Shown piece after piece: positions 1 to 9,435 of a DNA stretch of 64,000 nt; position 1 is the first letter of the stretch, and each line of letters opens with the position of its first letter. The notes under the pieces were generated by a model, which worked only from the letters and a program-made list of their open reading frames with translations, did no database searches and was not told the DNA's origin. Source of the stretch: Candidatus Latescibacterota bacterium (lineage in GTDB: Bacteria > Latescibacterota > UBA2968). Position numbers and translations under genes: made by a program. Location of the stretch: the NCBI GenBank assembly GCA_022824945.1, contig JAJDYX010000031.1, positions 1 through 64,000 on the forward strand. Direction: 5' to 3'.

Positions 1-131
1 CATCTGTGATCGCTTTTGATTTTGTCCCTTCCTTTCTTATCCATCAGATACCCCTATATTTATTTTTGGATTACAAGCATTTTAATTATATTCTGTGCGT
101 TTTTTTTATGGACAGTCATAGTACGCTTGTT

Positions 132-163
132 ATCAATGACAACCTCCTGTGGTTGTCATTGAT
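132..163. promoter_or_regulatory. Perfect 13-bp hairpin upstream of the LRR-protease gene
   Basis: Arms at 132-144 and 151-163 are exactly complementary (atcaatgacaacc / ggttgtcattgat) around a six-base loop. No T-run follows, so a simple intrinsic terminator is not obvious. It could be the terminator of a gene left of the window, an operator, or an mRNA leader structure. The rest of 1-285 shows no convincing gene. Confidence 0.45.
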
Positions 164-285
164 GTGTGTATCCACTGAGATAGTGTTTCTATGCTATCGG
201 TAGGAAATAGAATATGAGACATACGTCAAGTGCGAAGCCATCGGTTACTTCTGTCGCGCAGACCGCCAGAAAAGGAGTGTCGAAC

Positions 286-3200
286 ATGCTGTCAAAAAGA
301 GGATTGCTGTTGATCCTCCTCCTCGCATTGTCGATATGCGCAGGTTTTTCCCTTGCCGATCCCAATGCCAATGACGTTGTATCACCCGACCTGTTTCCCA
401 ATTTACAAGCGTCCACCTGTCCCGGTGATTTTGACGGCAATGGAATGGTCAACATCGCTGATTTTCTGCTCTTTGCCGATGTGCTTGGCACATCTTCGGA
501 TGATACCAATTACAACGCGCTTATGGATATGGACGGCAATGGTGAGATCGGCATCGCTGATTTTCTATCCTTTGTTGACGTGTTTGGCACCACCTGTGAG
601 ACACCACCGCCATCTACTTCGGACAGAGCCGTGCTGGTGGCACTGTACAATGCGACGGACGGCCCCAACTGGAGGAACAACACAAACTGGCTGACCGACG
701 CGCCGTTGGACGACTGGTACGGGGTGGACACCGATGATCTCAAAAACCTGACAGAGCTGTCGCTCGGCTATAACAACCTGCAAGGACCGATCCCGCCCGA
801 AATAGGTAATCTGAAAAATCTCGAGGTTCTGAAGCTCTTCAGTAACGAACTGTCTGGTAACATCCCGCCCGAACTCGGCAACCTCACCAACCTCAGGAGA
901 CTTTATCTCCATCGGAACGCTCTCTCAGGACCGATCCCGCCCAAACTCGACAAACTTGTTAAACTGCAAGTCTTGAGACTCTGGGACAACAATCTCTCAG
1001 GACCGATCCCGCCCGAACTTGGCAACCTCACCAGCCTCAGGACACTTGATCTCAGCAATAACGCTCTCTCGGGTCCGATCCCACCCGAACTTGGCGGCCT
1101 GGCCAACTTGATTCACCTGACCCTTTCCGGCGGACGTGGCGTCCAGCGCCTCTCAGGTCTGATCCCGCCCGAACTTGGCAACCTCACCAACCTCCTGGAT
1201 CTTGATCTCAACAATAACGCTCTTTCAGGACCGATCCCGCCCGAACTTGGCAACCTCACCAACCTCAGGAGACTTGAGCTCCGTTGGAACGCTCTTTCAG
1301 GCCCGATCCCATCCGAACTTGGCGCTCTGCAGACTTTGGAAAGACTGTTCGTAGATGGCAACAATCTATCGGGCTCCCTACCTGCCAGCTTCGTCGAATT
1401 CCCGTTGAGGCTTTTTGATTTTGACAACAACGATGGCCTATGTGCGCCCGGGACCACAGACTTCATCGAATGGCTCGAGGGGATTGCCACGCGCGCCGAG
1501 GGCCCGCTATGTAACGAATCTGACCGAGCCGTGCTCGAGTCTCTATACGAAAGCGCGGGCGGGTCGGGCTGGATCGATGCCGAAGGCTGGCTCAGCGACG
1601 ACTTTCTGGGCGCATGGCACGGCATTCGCGTCAACTCACTGGGCCGCGTCACGGCGATTGACCTCAACCGAAACGGGCTAACTGGACACCTCACGTCGAA
1701 CCTGGGCGAACTGGTGCGGTTGACCGAGCTCAGCATCGGCGGCAACTCCGCTCTCTCTGACCGACTGCCAAACAGCCTGGCTGATCTCCCGCCATTTCAG
1801 GTGCTTCGCTACGACGGCACGGGTCTGTGCGCTCCGGCGGAACCGAACTTCCAGTCGTGGCTGGGAATGACTGCGGCGCACGAAGGCACGGGGGTAAAGT
1901 GCGCCCCCATTTCCGAGCGCGATGTCCTCGTCGCCCTGTTCGATGCGGTCGGCGGACCGCATTGGAAGCGTCGTGACAACTGGGGATCAAATAGGCCGCT
2001 TCGAGAATGGTACGGCGTCACGACTGATGGCGACGACAGGGTGACCGGATTGGACCTCTCTGGAAACAATCTGATGGGCCTTGTTCCGGCTGGACTCCGT
2101 GACCTCGTTCACCTAACCTCTCTGGACCTCTCCTCAAACAACCTGACAGGTGCCGTGCCGCGAGCCCTGGGCCGCCTCACGCAACTGGAAGTACTGCGCC
2201 TTAACTTCAACGACCTGTCGGGCTCGGTCCCGCCCAAACTCGGCAACCTCACCAATCTGGAGAATCTGGACCTGTCGAGTACCCATCTGACAGGCTCAAT
2301 CCCGCCCGAACTCGGCAACCTCACCAGCCTCAGGACACTTGATCTCGGCGATAACGCTCTCTCAGGCTCGATCCCGCCCGAACTTGGCAACCTCACCAAC
2401 CTCCTGGATCTTGATCTCAACAATAACGCTCTCTCAGGCTCGATCCCACCCGAACTCGGCAACCTCACCAGCCTCAAGGCACTTGAGCTCCGTTGGAACG
2501 CTCTCTCAGGCTTGATCCCACCCGAACTTGGCAACCTCACCAATCTGGAGAACCTGGACCTGTCGAGTACCCATCTAACAGGCTCGATCCCACCCGAACT
2601 CAGCAACCTCGCCAGCCTGAAACGCCTTTATCTGTCTAGAGCCGGTCTGACAGGCTCGATTCCACCCGAACTCGGCAACCTCGCCAATCTGGGGAATCTG
2701 AACCTGTCCAGCAACGACCTGACGGGGCTCATCCCACCGGAACTCGGTAATCTTACCCGGTTGGTGATTCTCGAGGTTGGAGGTAATAGACTCTCGGGCC
2801 CTGTCGTCCCGGAGTTCGGCGACCTTTCACGCCTGATCAGGCTGATTTTGGCGAACAACGAACTCGCCGGAGTTCTCCCGACCAGCCTAACGAAACTCGG
2901 CTCACTCGATACATTCCAGGCCGGAGGCACCGGCCTCTGCGCACCCTCCGGCGGGGAGTTTTCGAAGTGGCTGGAAGGCATATCTGACCGAAGAATCGCG
3001 CTGTGTGAAGACGCCTCCAGGATGGCGTATCTCGTACAGGCCATCCAGTCGCGAAAGTTCCCGATCCCGCTGGTGGCTGACAAGGCGGCGTTACTAAGAG
3101 TCTTCGTCACCGCCGCGCGTGCTAACGGCGACCGTATCCCCCGGGTCCGGGCCTCGTTCTACCTGGACGGTGCCCTCGTGCATGTCGCAGATATCCCCGA

Positions 3201-4494
3201 CAAGCCAGGTCCCGTTCCGACCTCGGTTGATGAGGGATCTCTTGAAAAATCGGCCAACGCGGTCATCCCTGCTGAAGTGGTTCAGCCAGGGCTGGAGATG
3301 GTGGTTGAAATTGATCTGGACGGGACGCTCGATGCGGGGCTTGGCGTAGCGAGGCGGATCCCGGAGAGCGGTCGCGCGGCGGTCGATGTGAGGGCCCTGC
3401 CGGTATTCGACCTGACGGTGATTCCCCTGCAGTCCGCGACGCGTCCAGACCCGGCGATAGTCGCGACGGTTGCAGCGATGGCTGCGGATCCCGAGGGCCA
3501 CGAACTGCTCGGGGTGATGCACAAGCTGCTGCCAGTAGGAGGTCTGAAGGTGGTGGCGCACGAACCCGTGCTTGTCGAGTTTACTCCAGGCACCTACAAC
3601 ACCGCCGAGTGGCTTTCGATAGCGAAAGCGATCCGCGTCATGGAGGGCGGCACAGGCCATTATATGACGTTATTCGCCCGTCCTGGAGCCCGCGTGGGGA
3701 GAGGTACAATAGGTGGCCGGACGAGTACTTCTTCCACCAATTCAGAGACAATCGCCCACGAACTGGGACACAACATGGGCCTTACTCATGCTCCCTGCGG
3801 CTTCCCAGCCGGAGTAGATGCGGCCTATCCGTACCGGGACGGAATGATCGGCGCGTGGGGATACGACTTCAGTTCCGCGAGACTGATTGGCCCGATGAAC
3901 GTAGATATCATGACTTACTGTAATCCTGCTTGGATCAGCGACTACCATTTTGAGAAGGCACTGCTCTTCCGCCTGGCCGATGAGGGCGCGAAAGCACCCG
4001 ATGCAGCTACGTCCGCCTCATCGCTCCTTCTCTGGGGTGGCAAAGACGCCGAGGAGAATCCCTATCTGGAACCCGCCTTTGTGGTAAATGCGCCGCCTGC
4101 ATTGCCACAGTCCGGCAGCCAGTACCGAATCACCGGACGAAACGCTACCCAAACCGAGTTGTTCTTCCTAACCTTCGACATGCCCGAAGTGGCCTGTGAC
4201 GATGGCAGTTCCAGCTTCGCGTTCGTACTTCCGGTGGATCCCGAGTGGAGGGACAAACTGGCCAGCATCACGCTCACCGGGCCTGGTGGCTCCGCCACGC
4301 TGGACAGCGACACTGACCGTCCGATGGTCATCCTGCACAATTCTCAAAGTGGGCAGGTGCGGGGTTTCCTGCGCGACGTTCCGGGGGAGGCTATGGCTGC
4401 CAGCAAGATCGCGGTGGATGCCCTGTCACCAGAGCCTGGCCTCGAGGTGCTGTACAGCCGAGGGATACCTGGTAGGGAAGCCTATGATCAGTAA
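286..4494 (+). CDS. Secreted leucine-rich-repeat protein with dockerin-type EF-hands and a metzincin protease site
   Basis: A protein of 1402 residues. I chose the ATG at 286 because AAGGAG lies just upstream and a typical signal peptide follows (MLSKRGLLLILLLALS); an earlier in-frame ATG at 214 only adds a polar extension. After the signal come two calcium-loop motifs (DFDGNGMVNIADF and DMDGNGEIGIADF), the dockerin-type pair. Then come three blocks of 24-residue LRRs of the plant-like class (N-x-LSGxIPPELGNLT), each block opened by a DRAVLxALY / W-rich cap. The C-terminal third is a different domain with HELGHNMGLTH (codons 3757-3789), matching HExxHxxGxxH of metzincin zinc proteases, with Cys-containing sequence and a M-T-Y turn after it. 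Seen: the repeats, the motif and the signal. Inferred: an extracellular calcium-binding adhesin or protease. Substrate unknown. Confidence 0.85.
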   Translation: MLSKRGLLLILLLALSICAGFSLADPNANDVVSPDLFPNLQASTCPGDFDGNGMVNIADFLLFADVLGTSSDDTNYNALMDMDGNGEIGIADFLSFVDVFGTTCETPPPSTSDRAVLVALYNATDGPNWRNNTNWLTDAPLDDWYGVDTDDLKNLTELSLGYNNLQGPIPPEIGNLKNLEVLKLFSNELSGNIPPELGNLTNLRRLYLHRNALSGPIPPKLDKLVKLQVLRLWDNNLSGPIPPELGNLTSLRTLDLSNNALSGPIPPELGGLANLIHLTLSGGRGVQRLSGLIPPELGNLTNLLDLDLNNNALSGPIPPELGNLTNLRRLELRWNALSGPIPSELGALQTLERLFVDGNNLSGSLPASFVEFPLRLFDFDNNDGLCAPGTTDFIEWLEGIATRAEGPLCNESDRAVLESLYESAGGSGWIDAEGWLSDDFLGAWHGIRVNSLGRVTAIDLNRNGLTGHLTSNLGELVRLTELSIGGNSALSDRLPNSLADLPPFQVLRYDGTGLCAPAEPNFQSWLGMTAAHEGTGVKCAPISERDVLVALFDAVGGPHWKRRDNWGSNRPLREWYGVTTDGDDRVTGLDLSGNNLMGLVPAGLRDLVHLTSLDLSSNNLTGAVPRALGRLTQLEVLRLNFNDLSGSVPPKLGNLTNLENLDLSSTHLTGSIPPELGNLTSLRTLDLGDNALSGSIPPELGNLTNLLDLDLNNNALSGSIPPELGNLTSLKALELRWNALSGLIPPELGNLTNLENLDLSSTHLTGSIPPELSNLASLKRLYLSRAGLTGSIPPELGNLANLGNLNLSSNDLTGLIPPELGNLTRLVILEVGGNRLSGPVVPEFGDLSRLIRLILANNELAGVLPTSLTKLGSLDTFQAGGTGLCAPSGGEFSKWLEGISDRRIALCEDASRMAYLVQAIQSRKFPIPLVADKAALLRVFVTAARANGDRIPRVRASFYLDGALVHVADIPDKPGPVPTSVDEGSLEKSANAVIPAEVVQPGLEMVVEIDLDGTLDAGLGVARRIPESGRAAVDVRALPVFDLTVIPLQSATRPDPAIVATVAAMAADPEGHELLGVMHKLLPVGGLKVVAHEPVLVEFTPGTYNTAEWLSIAKAIRVMEGGTGHYMTLFARPGARVGRGTIGGRTSTSSTNSETIAHELGHNMGLTHAPCGFPAGVDAAYPYRDGMIGAWGYDFSSARLIGPMNVDIMTYCNPAWISDYHFEKALLFRLADEGAKAPDAATSASSLLLWGGKDAEENPYLEPAFVVNAPPALPQSGSQYRITGRNATQTELFFLTFDMPEVACDDGSSSFAFVLPVDPEWRDKLASITLTGPGGSATLDSDTDRPMVILHNSQSGQVRGFLRDVPGEAMAASKIAVDALSPEPGLEVLYSRGIPGREAYDQ
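780..2790 (+). repeat. Tandem 72-bp LRR-coding repeats
   Basis: Near-identical 72-base units encode 24-residue leucine-rich repeats in two arrays, about 780-1340 and 2210-2790, separated by a less repetitive block. Many units share the same DNA around 'cccgaactcggcaacctcac'. Similarity at DNA level suggests recent expansion, and the array could change length by recombination. Confidence 0.9.
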
Positions 4495-4704
4495 CTGATA
4501 ATGCATTTACGACCCACTACTATCGGTCGGCTCTCCTCCTTACCTGATCTACGCCAACTGGTAAAAGTTGGATGGTAGGCAGTGTTACTTCTTCCTTCAC
4601 ACTTCACACTTCTTCCTTCTTCTGGCATACCGTTTGCTTAAGGTCTATTGCAGTAACAAAGCAACTTACTGCAAATACAGACCTTTATACCGAAAACGGG
4701 CCCA

Positions 4705-6453
4705 ATGCCAGAACACATCTTTCACATTCGCGCTCTCGCATGGCACATTGTGTTCACCTTGTGCCTTCCCGCGCTCCTTTTCGCGCAACCGTCCGTCATC
4801 CACACCGAAGAAGAAGCCGAAGCTTATAACGACCTGTTGCGCGACCTCGAAGGCATAAGCCTCGAACTCAATCGCGCAAGTGCAAAAGACCTGCTCATTC
4901 TGCCCGGTCTCACCCCAGAACTCGCCCGACGAATCATCGCCCGTCGTCCCTATCGCACCCTTGCAGAACTCGCCCAGGTGCAGGGCTTATCGGAAGAACA
5001 CATCGACCTCATCGCGCCCTATCTGTCCATCGCACCCCTGCGCCCCTGGCGTTTGCAATACAAATCCCGCGTCACGCGTCCTTCCAAACGCGCCAATAGC
5101 TTTGGCGACATGCGTCTCTACCAGCGACTCGAAATCGCTTCGCCCACGCGCCTCTCTGCCTTTTTTCTCACCGAACGCGACCCGGAAGAACCGACCCTTA
5201 CTGATCATGTCACCGGATATATTGCCCTGCCCCTATCGCGCGTCAACATCATCATAGGAGATGTGCGTCCAGAATGGGGACAGGGATTGCTCTTTTCCCG
5301 CCGCACCCGCAGCGCGGTCGGCCTGAGCTATGCCCGCGCCCGCACTGCCACGCAATTGGGCAACCGCACCAGCACAGAACACGGAGCGCTGCGCGGCATT
5401 TACCTGAGCGGCTCACACACTCACCTGCTCTGGAGCCTGATGTATGGCCGAATGACATGGGATGCGACCTTTGGACCTGACACGCGCATCTACACCAGTG
5501 GCCTTCACGACACCGAAACTTCACAAGCGCGCAAAAACGCGCTTAGCGAACACCTCACAGGCGCGAACATAGCCATTGGATCCTCGCAAAAACACATTGG
5601 ATTGACAATCCTCAACACGGCCTTTTCGCCTGTCGCGTCTGACACAGTCGGAGAATCCGCCGTACCGCGCAACGCCCGGGCAGGCATGTTATTCAGCCTC
5701 AACGCCCTCTACCGCGCCGATCATATCGCCCTCTTTGGCGAAATCGCCCCAAAAGCTTTCATAACCGGCCTCGTCGCCGGCACGCCCCTCCTGCGTCTCC
5801 ACCTCATCGGCAGATACTATGGCGCTAATTTCCACAGCTTACACGGCGCACCTTATGCCGCTTATGGATCCCCCCCAAACAATGAATGGGGCGCACTCTT
5901 TGGCCTGACCTATCGCATATCAAAACGCAAACGTCTCGATATCTCCCTCGACCGTCACGGTCATCTCAGGCCAGAGAAAAGCGCACTGCCAGAACGGGGC
6001 GACCGCCTGCGGCTCAATTTTACCCACCGCTTCAGCAGAGGATTTTCTGCACGTCTAACTGCCGATGCCAGAAGCGCGACAAATCGCGTCCCCCGCCAAA
6101 GCCTTCGCCTCGCGCTCACCTACAAACGCCCCACCCGCGCCATGACCGCATGGCTCCAGCGCGCCCACGCCGGTACATCGGGAAATGCCAGCGGACTTCG
6201 CCTTCAACTGGGCAAATCAACGGGCTTCTCCCTCGCGCTATGGGCCACCCACCACAAAATCTCCTCCTACAACGCGCGTATCTACGACGTTGAACCCGAT
6301 GTCTGGGGTGGCATACGCCTGCTCACCCTCTCGGGAAACGGCACCAATCGCGGCCTGCGCCTCACCTGGGCAACCACGCATTTCCGTCTGTCAATGCGCT
6401 ACAGCCACCACCGCACCTCCTCGTGGTCGGCACAACTCGATCTCAAGCGTTAG
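4705..6453 (+). CDS. Exported helix-hairpin-helix protein with a C-terminal beta-barrel-like region
   Basis: A protein of 582 residues. A hydrophobic leader near residues 8-27 (HIVFTLCLPALLFAQ) looks like a signal peptide. Residues about 45-110 contain two helix-hairpin-helix units of the ComEA type (LNRASAKDLLILPGLTPELA, then LAELAQVQGLSEEHIDLI). The remaining 450 residues are rich in alternating hydrophobic/polar strands, Gly, Tyr and Arg and contain no enzyme motif, which fits an outer-membrane barrel. Proteins of this plan occur in Bacteroidota and relatives, but their job is not established; DNA uptake is possible only by analogy with ComEA. The ribosome-binding site is weak and the gene is not tightly linked to its neighbours. 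Confidence 0.7.
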   Translation: MPEHIFHIRALAWHIVFTLCLPALLFAQPSVIHTEEEAEAYNDLLRDLEGISLELNRASAKDLLILPGLTPELARRIIARRPYRTLAELAQVQGLSEEHIDLIAPYLSIAPLRPWRLQYKSRVTRPSKRANSFGDMRLYQRLEIASPTRLSAFFLTERDPEEPTLTDHVTGYIALPLSRVNIIIGDVRPEWGQGLLFSRRTRSAVGLSYARARTATQLGNRTSTEHGALRGIYLSGSHTHLLWSLMYGRMTWDATFGPDTRIYTSGLHDTETSQARKNALSEHLTGANIAIGSSQKHIGLTILNTAFSPVASDTVGESAVPRNARAGMLFSLNALYRADHIALFGEIAPKAFITGLVAGTPLLRLHLIGRYYGANFHSLHGAPYAAYGSPPNNEWGALFGLTYRISKRKRLDISLDRHGHLRPEKSALPERGDRLRLNFTHRFSRGFSARLTADARSATNRVPRQSLRLALTYKRPTRAMTAWLQRAHAGTSGNASGLRLQLGKSTGFSLALWATHHKISSYNARIYDVEPDVWGGIRLLTLSGNGTNRGLRLTWATTHFRLSMRYSHHRTSSWSAQLDLKR

Positions 6454-6497
6454 CTTCCTTCTCCCCTCTCTCCTCTTATCTTACCTATTATTTTTTA

Positions 6498-6527
6498 TTG
6501 ACCAATCAACCGCTTTTATATTATCAT
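6498..6527 (+). promoter_or_regulatory. Candidate sigma-70 promoter for the LRR lipoprotein
   Basis: TTGACC at 6498-6503 and TATCAT at 6522-6527, 18 bases apart, each match the consensus at five of six positions. Transcription would start around 6534-6539, just where a structured leader begins. Confidence 0.45.
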
Positions 6528-6538
6528 ACCTCTGATTA

Positions 6539-6609
6539 GAGCACACAGGAATACACACCTGCAACAGAAAGGAGGAAATCTCTCGTAAGTTGTTACGTCA
6601 CCTGTGCTC
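6539..6609 (+). promoter_or_regulatory. Possible structured 5' leader
   Basis: The segments gagcacacagg (6539-6549) and cacctgtgctc (6599-6609) can pair with a small bulge, closing a loop of about 50 bases that contains an internal AGGAGG. A second small stem (ggcac/gtgcc) lies at 6632-6646. I do not recognise a known riboswitch class here. Confidence 0.3.
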
Positions 6610-6674
6610 AGTATTTCATCCATTTAGTGCGGGCACTTTGCGTGCCTCATTCACCCCCATCTGGAGGTAAAACC

Positions 6675-7433
6675 ATGAAGTATCGACATCTCCCCCTGAT
6701 CCTCGCACTCTTCATTGCATGCAGCTATAGCGCGAGTGATGCAGGCCATCACCTGAAGAGCGAGCAAAAAAGCGAAAGCACCGCTAAAAAAATGGAGCCA
6801 AAAGCTGTCATGATCGCCGACGCCAATCTGCGTGCGGTCATTGCGGATTCCCTCGGCAAGGCGAGCGATGACATAATCACTATGGCTGACATGGCGAAAT
6901 TGAGACGCCTTTTCGCGCAAAATGCAAACATCAGCGATTTGAGTGGACTCGAGCATGCAAAAAATTTGACAGTACTGAACCTCGGTGCTACGCGCGTGGA
7001 AAATAAGGTCGTCAACAGCAACGCCGTCTCAGACCTTTCGGCACTTGCCGGTTTGAAAAAACTGAGAACCCTGAATCTGACCCGCAATAATGTATCTGAC
7101 ATCTCAGCACTTGCTAAATTAACCAACCTGAGAACGCTGCATCTCACTGCGAACCGCGAAGTCTCAGATATTTCGGCATTGTCGGGCTTGACCAAACTTA
7201 GAACGCTGAATCTTTCCGGCAACAAAGTCGCGGACATTTCAGCCGTGTCAGGCATGGCAGAGTTGAAAACCCTGAACCTCGCCAACAACAAAGTCGCCGA
7301 TATCGCACCGGCCGCTGGCCTGGCCAATCTGGCAACACTGAATATCAGGCGCAACGCGCTGAACGAGGCATCGATGAAGACGCATATTCCCGCCTTAGAA
7401 AAAAGAGAGGTTAAGGTAAATACCGATAGCTAA
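6675..7433 (+). CDS. LRR lipoprotein (internalin-like, SDS22-type repeats)
   Basis: A protein of 252 residues. The ATG at 6675 is preceded by GGAGG at ideal spacing and starts a short hydrophobic leader ending in FIAC, a plausible though not ideal lipobox, so it is probably a lipoprotein. From about residue 75 it has consecutive 22-residue LRRs of the pattern L-xx-L-x-x-LNLxxNxVxDISALAxL. These are of the internalin/SDS22 class, unlike the plant-like repeats of the large LRR protein upstream. A Lys-rich linker follows the leader. LRRs of this kind bind proteins at the cell surface, but the partner is unknown. It has its own candidate promoter and leader, so it is probably a single-gene unit. 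Confidence 0.8.
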   Translation: MKYRHLPLILALFIACSYSASDAGHHLKSEQKSESTAKKMEPKAVMIADANLRAVIADSLGKASDDIITMADMAKLRRLFAQNANISDLSGLEHAKNLTVLNLGATRVENKVVNSNAVSDLSALAGLKKLRTLNLTRNNVSDISALAKLTNLRTLHLTANREVSDISALSGLTKLRTLNLSGNKVADISAVSGMAELKTLNLANNKVADIAPAAGLANLATLNIRRNALNEASMKTHIPALEKREVKVNTDS

Positions 7434-7461
7434 ATACCTGTAAAATCTCAGGCCATAACCA

Positions 7462-7497
7462 AACGAGTTCGCCCAGTTTCTACTGAGCGAACTCGTT
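7462..7497 (+). terminator. Hairpin between LRR lipoprotein and heparinase gene
   Basis: Perfect 11-bp stem: aacgagttcgc (7462-7472) pairs with gcgaactcgtt (7487-7497) across a 14-base loop. It lies 29 bases after the stop codon. There is no clear T-run, so termination is likely but not certain; a regulatory role for the gene at 7515 is the alternative. Confidence 0.5.
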
Positions 7498-7514
7498 ATC
7501 GTTAAAAACACATC

Positions 7515-9332
7515 ATGAAATCAATCGCGGCAATAATCATCATCATGCTGAGTACCCAAACTCACACAGAAGCATTCACGCCTCCAAACCGGGATCGGAT
7601 TCTAACGACTCTGAAACCCGGCCACCCGCGTCTGATGATGAATGCAAATACCATCGCACGCATCAAAAAGCAAATCGCTCAAGATACGGTCGCCGCCAAA
7701 ATCTACCGTCGGGTCAAGCGGGAAACCCAGGAAATACTCACGCAAAAACCGTCGGAATACAGCATCCCGGATGGAAGACGCCTGCTCTCCACCAGCCGTC
7801 GCGTGAAAGAGCGCGTGCGCCTACTCGCCTTTCTCTATCTCATGGAGGGTGACCAACGCCATTTGGAACGCGCCTGGGCTGAACTCGAAGCCGCAGCACA
7901 ATTCAAAGACTGGAACCCCGATCACTTTCTCGACACCGCAGAAATGACTTATGCCTTTGCCGTTGGATACGACTGGTTGTATAAGCATTGGACAGAAGAG
8001 CAGCGTAACATCCTTCGCAACGCCATCGTCGAAAAGGGTCTCAAACCCGGCTTAAAAGGCTATCGCGAAAACGCCTGGTGGGCGCGCAGTCACAACAACT
8101 GGAACCAGGTCTGCAACGGCGGACTCGGCATGGGCGCGCTCGCCATCGCCGATGAAGAACCAGAACTCGCCAGCGAAATTCTCCACGCGGGCATCAAAGG
8201 CATTCCCATAGCAATGAATTTCTACGCGCCCGATGGCGCGGGTATCGAAGGCGTGACATATTGGGATTATGGTACGCGTTATAACGTGCTATTTTTATCC
8301 AGCCTGTTCAGCGCACTCGGCACGGATTTTGATCTCTCATCCATCCCCGGGTTCAAAGAAAGTGGGGATTATCAGATTTACATTTCGGGGGCAGACCGCT
8401 ACAGCTTTGACTTTGCCGATTGCGGATTGCGGCGCATGAGTACCCCCATGCACTTCTGGATGGGCGAGCACTACGACATACGACACTACAGCTGGTTTCG
8501 CTACGATACGCTCAGGCGACACAGCAGGGGAACAGTGCTCGACTTGCTGTGGTTCGACGACAGTGCAAAAGACTTTGATCCCAGCACCCTGCCCCTCAAC
8601 AAACATTTTCGCAAAGCCGATGTTGCCACCTTGCGTTCATCCTGGACCGACCCCAATACACTGGTCCTGGGCATTCAGGCCGGCGGCAATTACAATCTGG
8701 GCATGCACCGGCACCTGGATCAGGGCACGTTCATCCTCGAAGCCCTTGGCGAGCGATGGGCTATCGACTCGGGCACAGAACGCGAAACCTATCAAAGACA
8801 CCGCAACAAACGTCAACGGTGGGAATTTTATCGCATCCGCGCCGAAGGTCACAACACCCTCGTATTCAACCCCGGCAACGGTCCAGATCAGAATCCCAAA
8901 GCCGAATGCCCTATCACCACCTTCAACGCTACACCCAATCGCGCGACAGCTGTTCTCGACCTCACCGACGTTTATGCCGATGATGTAACACACGCGCAAC
9001 GCACCTTTGAGATGATTGACCAAAACCAGGTCGTAATCACCGACGACATTAAATCCAAATCCCCGTCCGAACTCTGGTGGTTCATGCACACGAGAGCCGG
9101 TATCGAACTCGGCGGCCAAACCGCCCTTTTAACGCGCAGGGGCAAACATCTCAAAGCGGAAATTTTATCGCCCTCCGACGCAATATTCACAGTCCTCGAC
9201 GCAACCCCCTTGCCTACCTCCCCCGATCCCAAACAAGCCGATAACGAGGGCCGCAGAAAACTGGCGATCCACTTCATAGACGTCACAAATCTGAAAATCA
9301 AAGTCAAACTCACGCCAGAATTAAGACCGTAA
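7515..9332 (+). CDS. Secreted heparinase II/III-like polysaccharide lyase
   Basis: A protein of 605 residues with an N-terminal hydrophobic leader (MKSIAAIIIIMLSTQTHTEA). The N-terminal half is an alpha-helical toroid of the alginate/heparinase lyase type, with NNWNQVCNGGLGMGAL-like active-site sequence, a YDWLYKHW helix and GAGIEGVTYWDYGTRY. The C-terminal half carries the heparinase II/III signature MHRHLDQGTFILEALGERW followed by AIDSG and NTLVFN. These enzymes break uronic-acid-containing polysaccharides by beta-elimination; the family (PL15/17/21-like) and substrate cannot be fixed by eye. The Asn, His and Tyr residues expected in the cleft are visible. It sits alone between an LRR lipoprotein and the sbcDC operon and is related in function to the DUF4962 gene at the right end of the window. 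Confidence 0.85.
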   Translation: MKSIAAIIIIMLSTQTHTEAFTPPNRDRILTTLKPGHPRLMMNANTIARIKKQIAQDTVAAKIYRRVKRETQEILTQKPSEYSIPDGRRLLSTSRRVKERVRLLAFLYLMEGDQRHLERAWAELEAAAQFKDWNPDHFLDTAEMTYAFAVGYDWLYKHWTEEQRNILRNAIVEKGLKPGLKGYRENAWWARSHNNWNQVCNGGLGMGALAIADEEPELASEILHAGIKGIPIAMNFYAPDGAGIEGVTYWDYGTRYNVLFLSSLFSALGTDFDLSSIPGFKESGDYQIYISGADRYSFDFADCGLRRMSTPMHFWMGEHYDIRHYSWFRYDTLRRHSRGTVLDLLWFDDSAKDFDPSTLPLNKHFRKADVATLRSSWTDPNTLVLGIQAGGNYNLGMHRHLDQGTFILEALGERWAIDSGTERETYQRHRNKRQRWEFYRIRAEGHNTLVFNPGNGPDQNPKAECPITTFNATPNRATAVLDLTDVYADDVTHAQRTFEMIDQNQVVITDDIKSKSPSELWWFMHTRAGIELGGQTALLTRRGKHLKAEILSPSDAIFTVLDATPLPTSPDPKQADNEGRRKLAIHFIDVTNLKIKVKLTPELRP

Positions 9333-9435
9333 AAGAAGCCCGCGCCTGTGCTATGTGCAACTTTGCTCTTTCCACGTTTTCATTTCTTCTTTAAATTTCC
9401 CCCATCCTCTCCCTCCCATAATAATCTCTCTTACT

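Noticed and set aside
780..2790. Regularly spaced repeats that could suggest a CRISPR array or VNTR
   Set aside because: The units are 72 bases without spacers and stay in frame as LRR codons.
6539..6609. Possible c-di-GMP (GEMM) riboswitch
   Set aside because: The conserved tetraloop and receptor bases of that class are not present.
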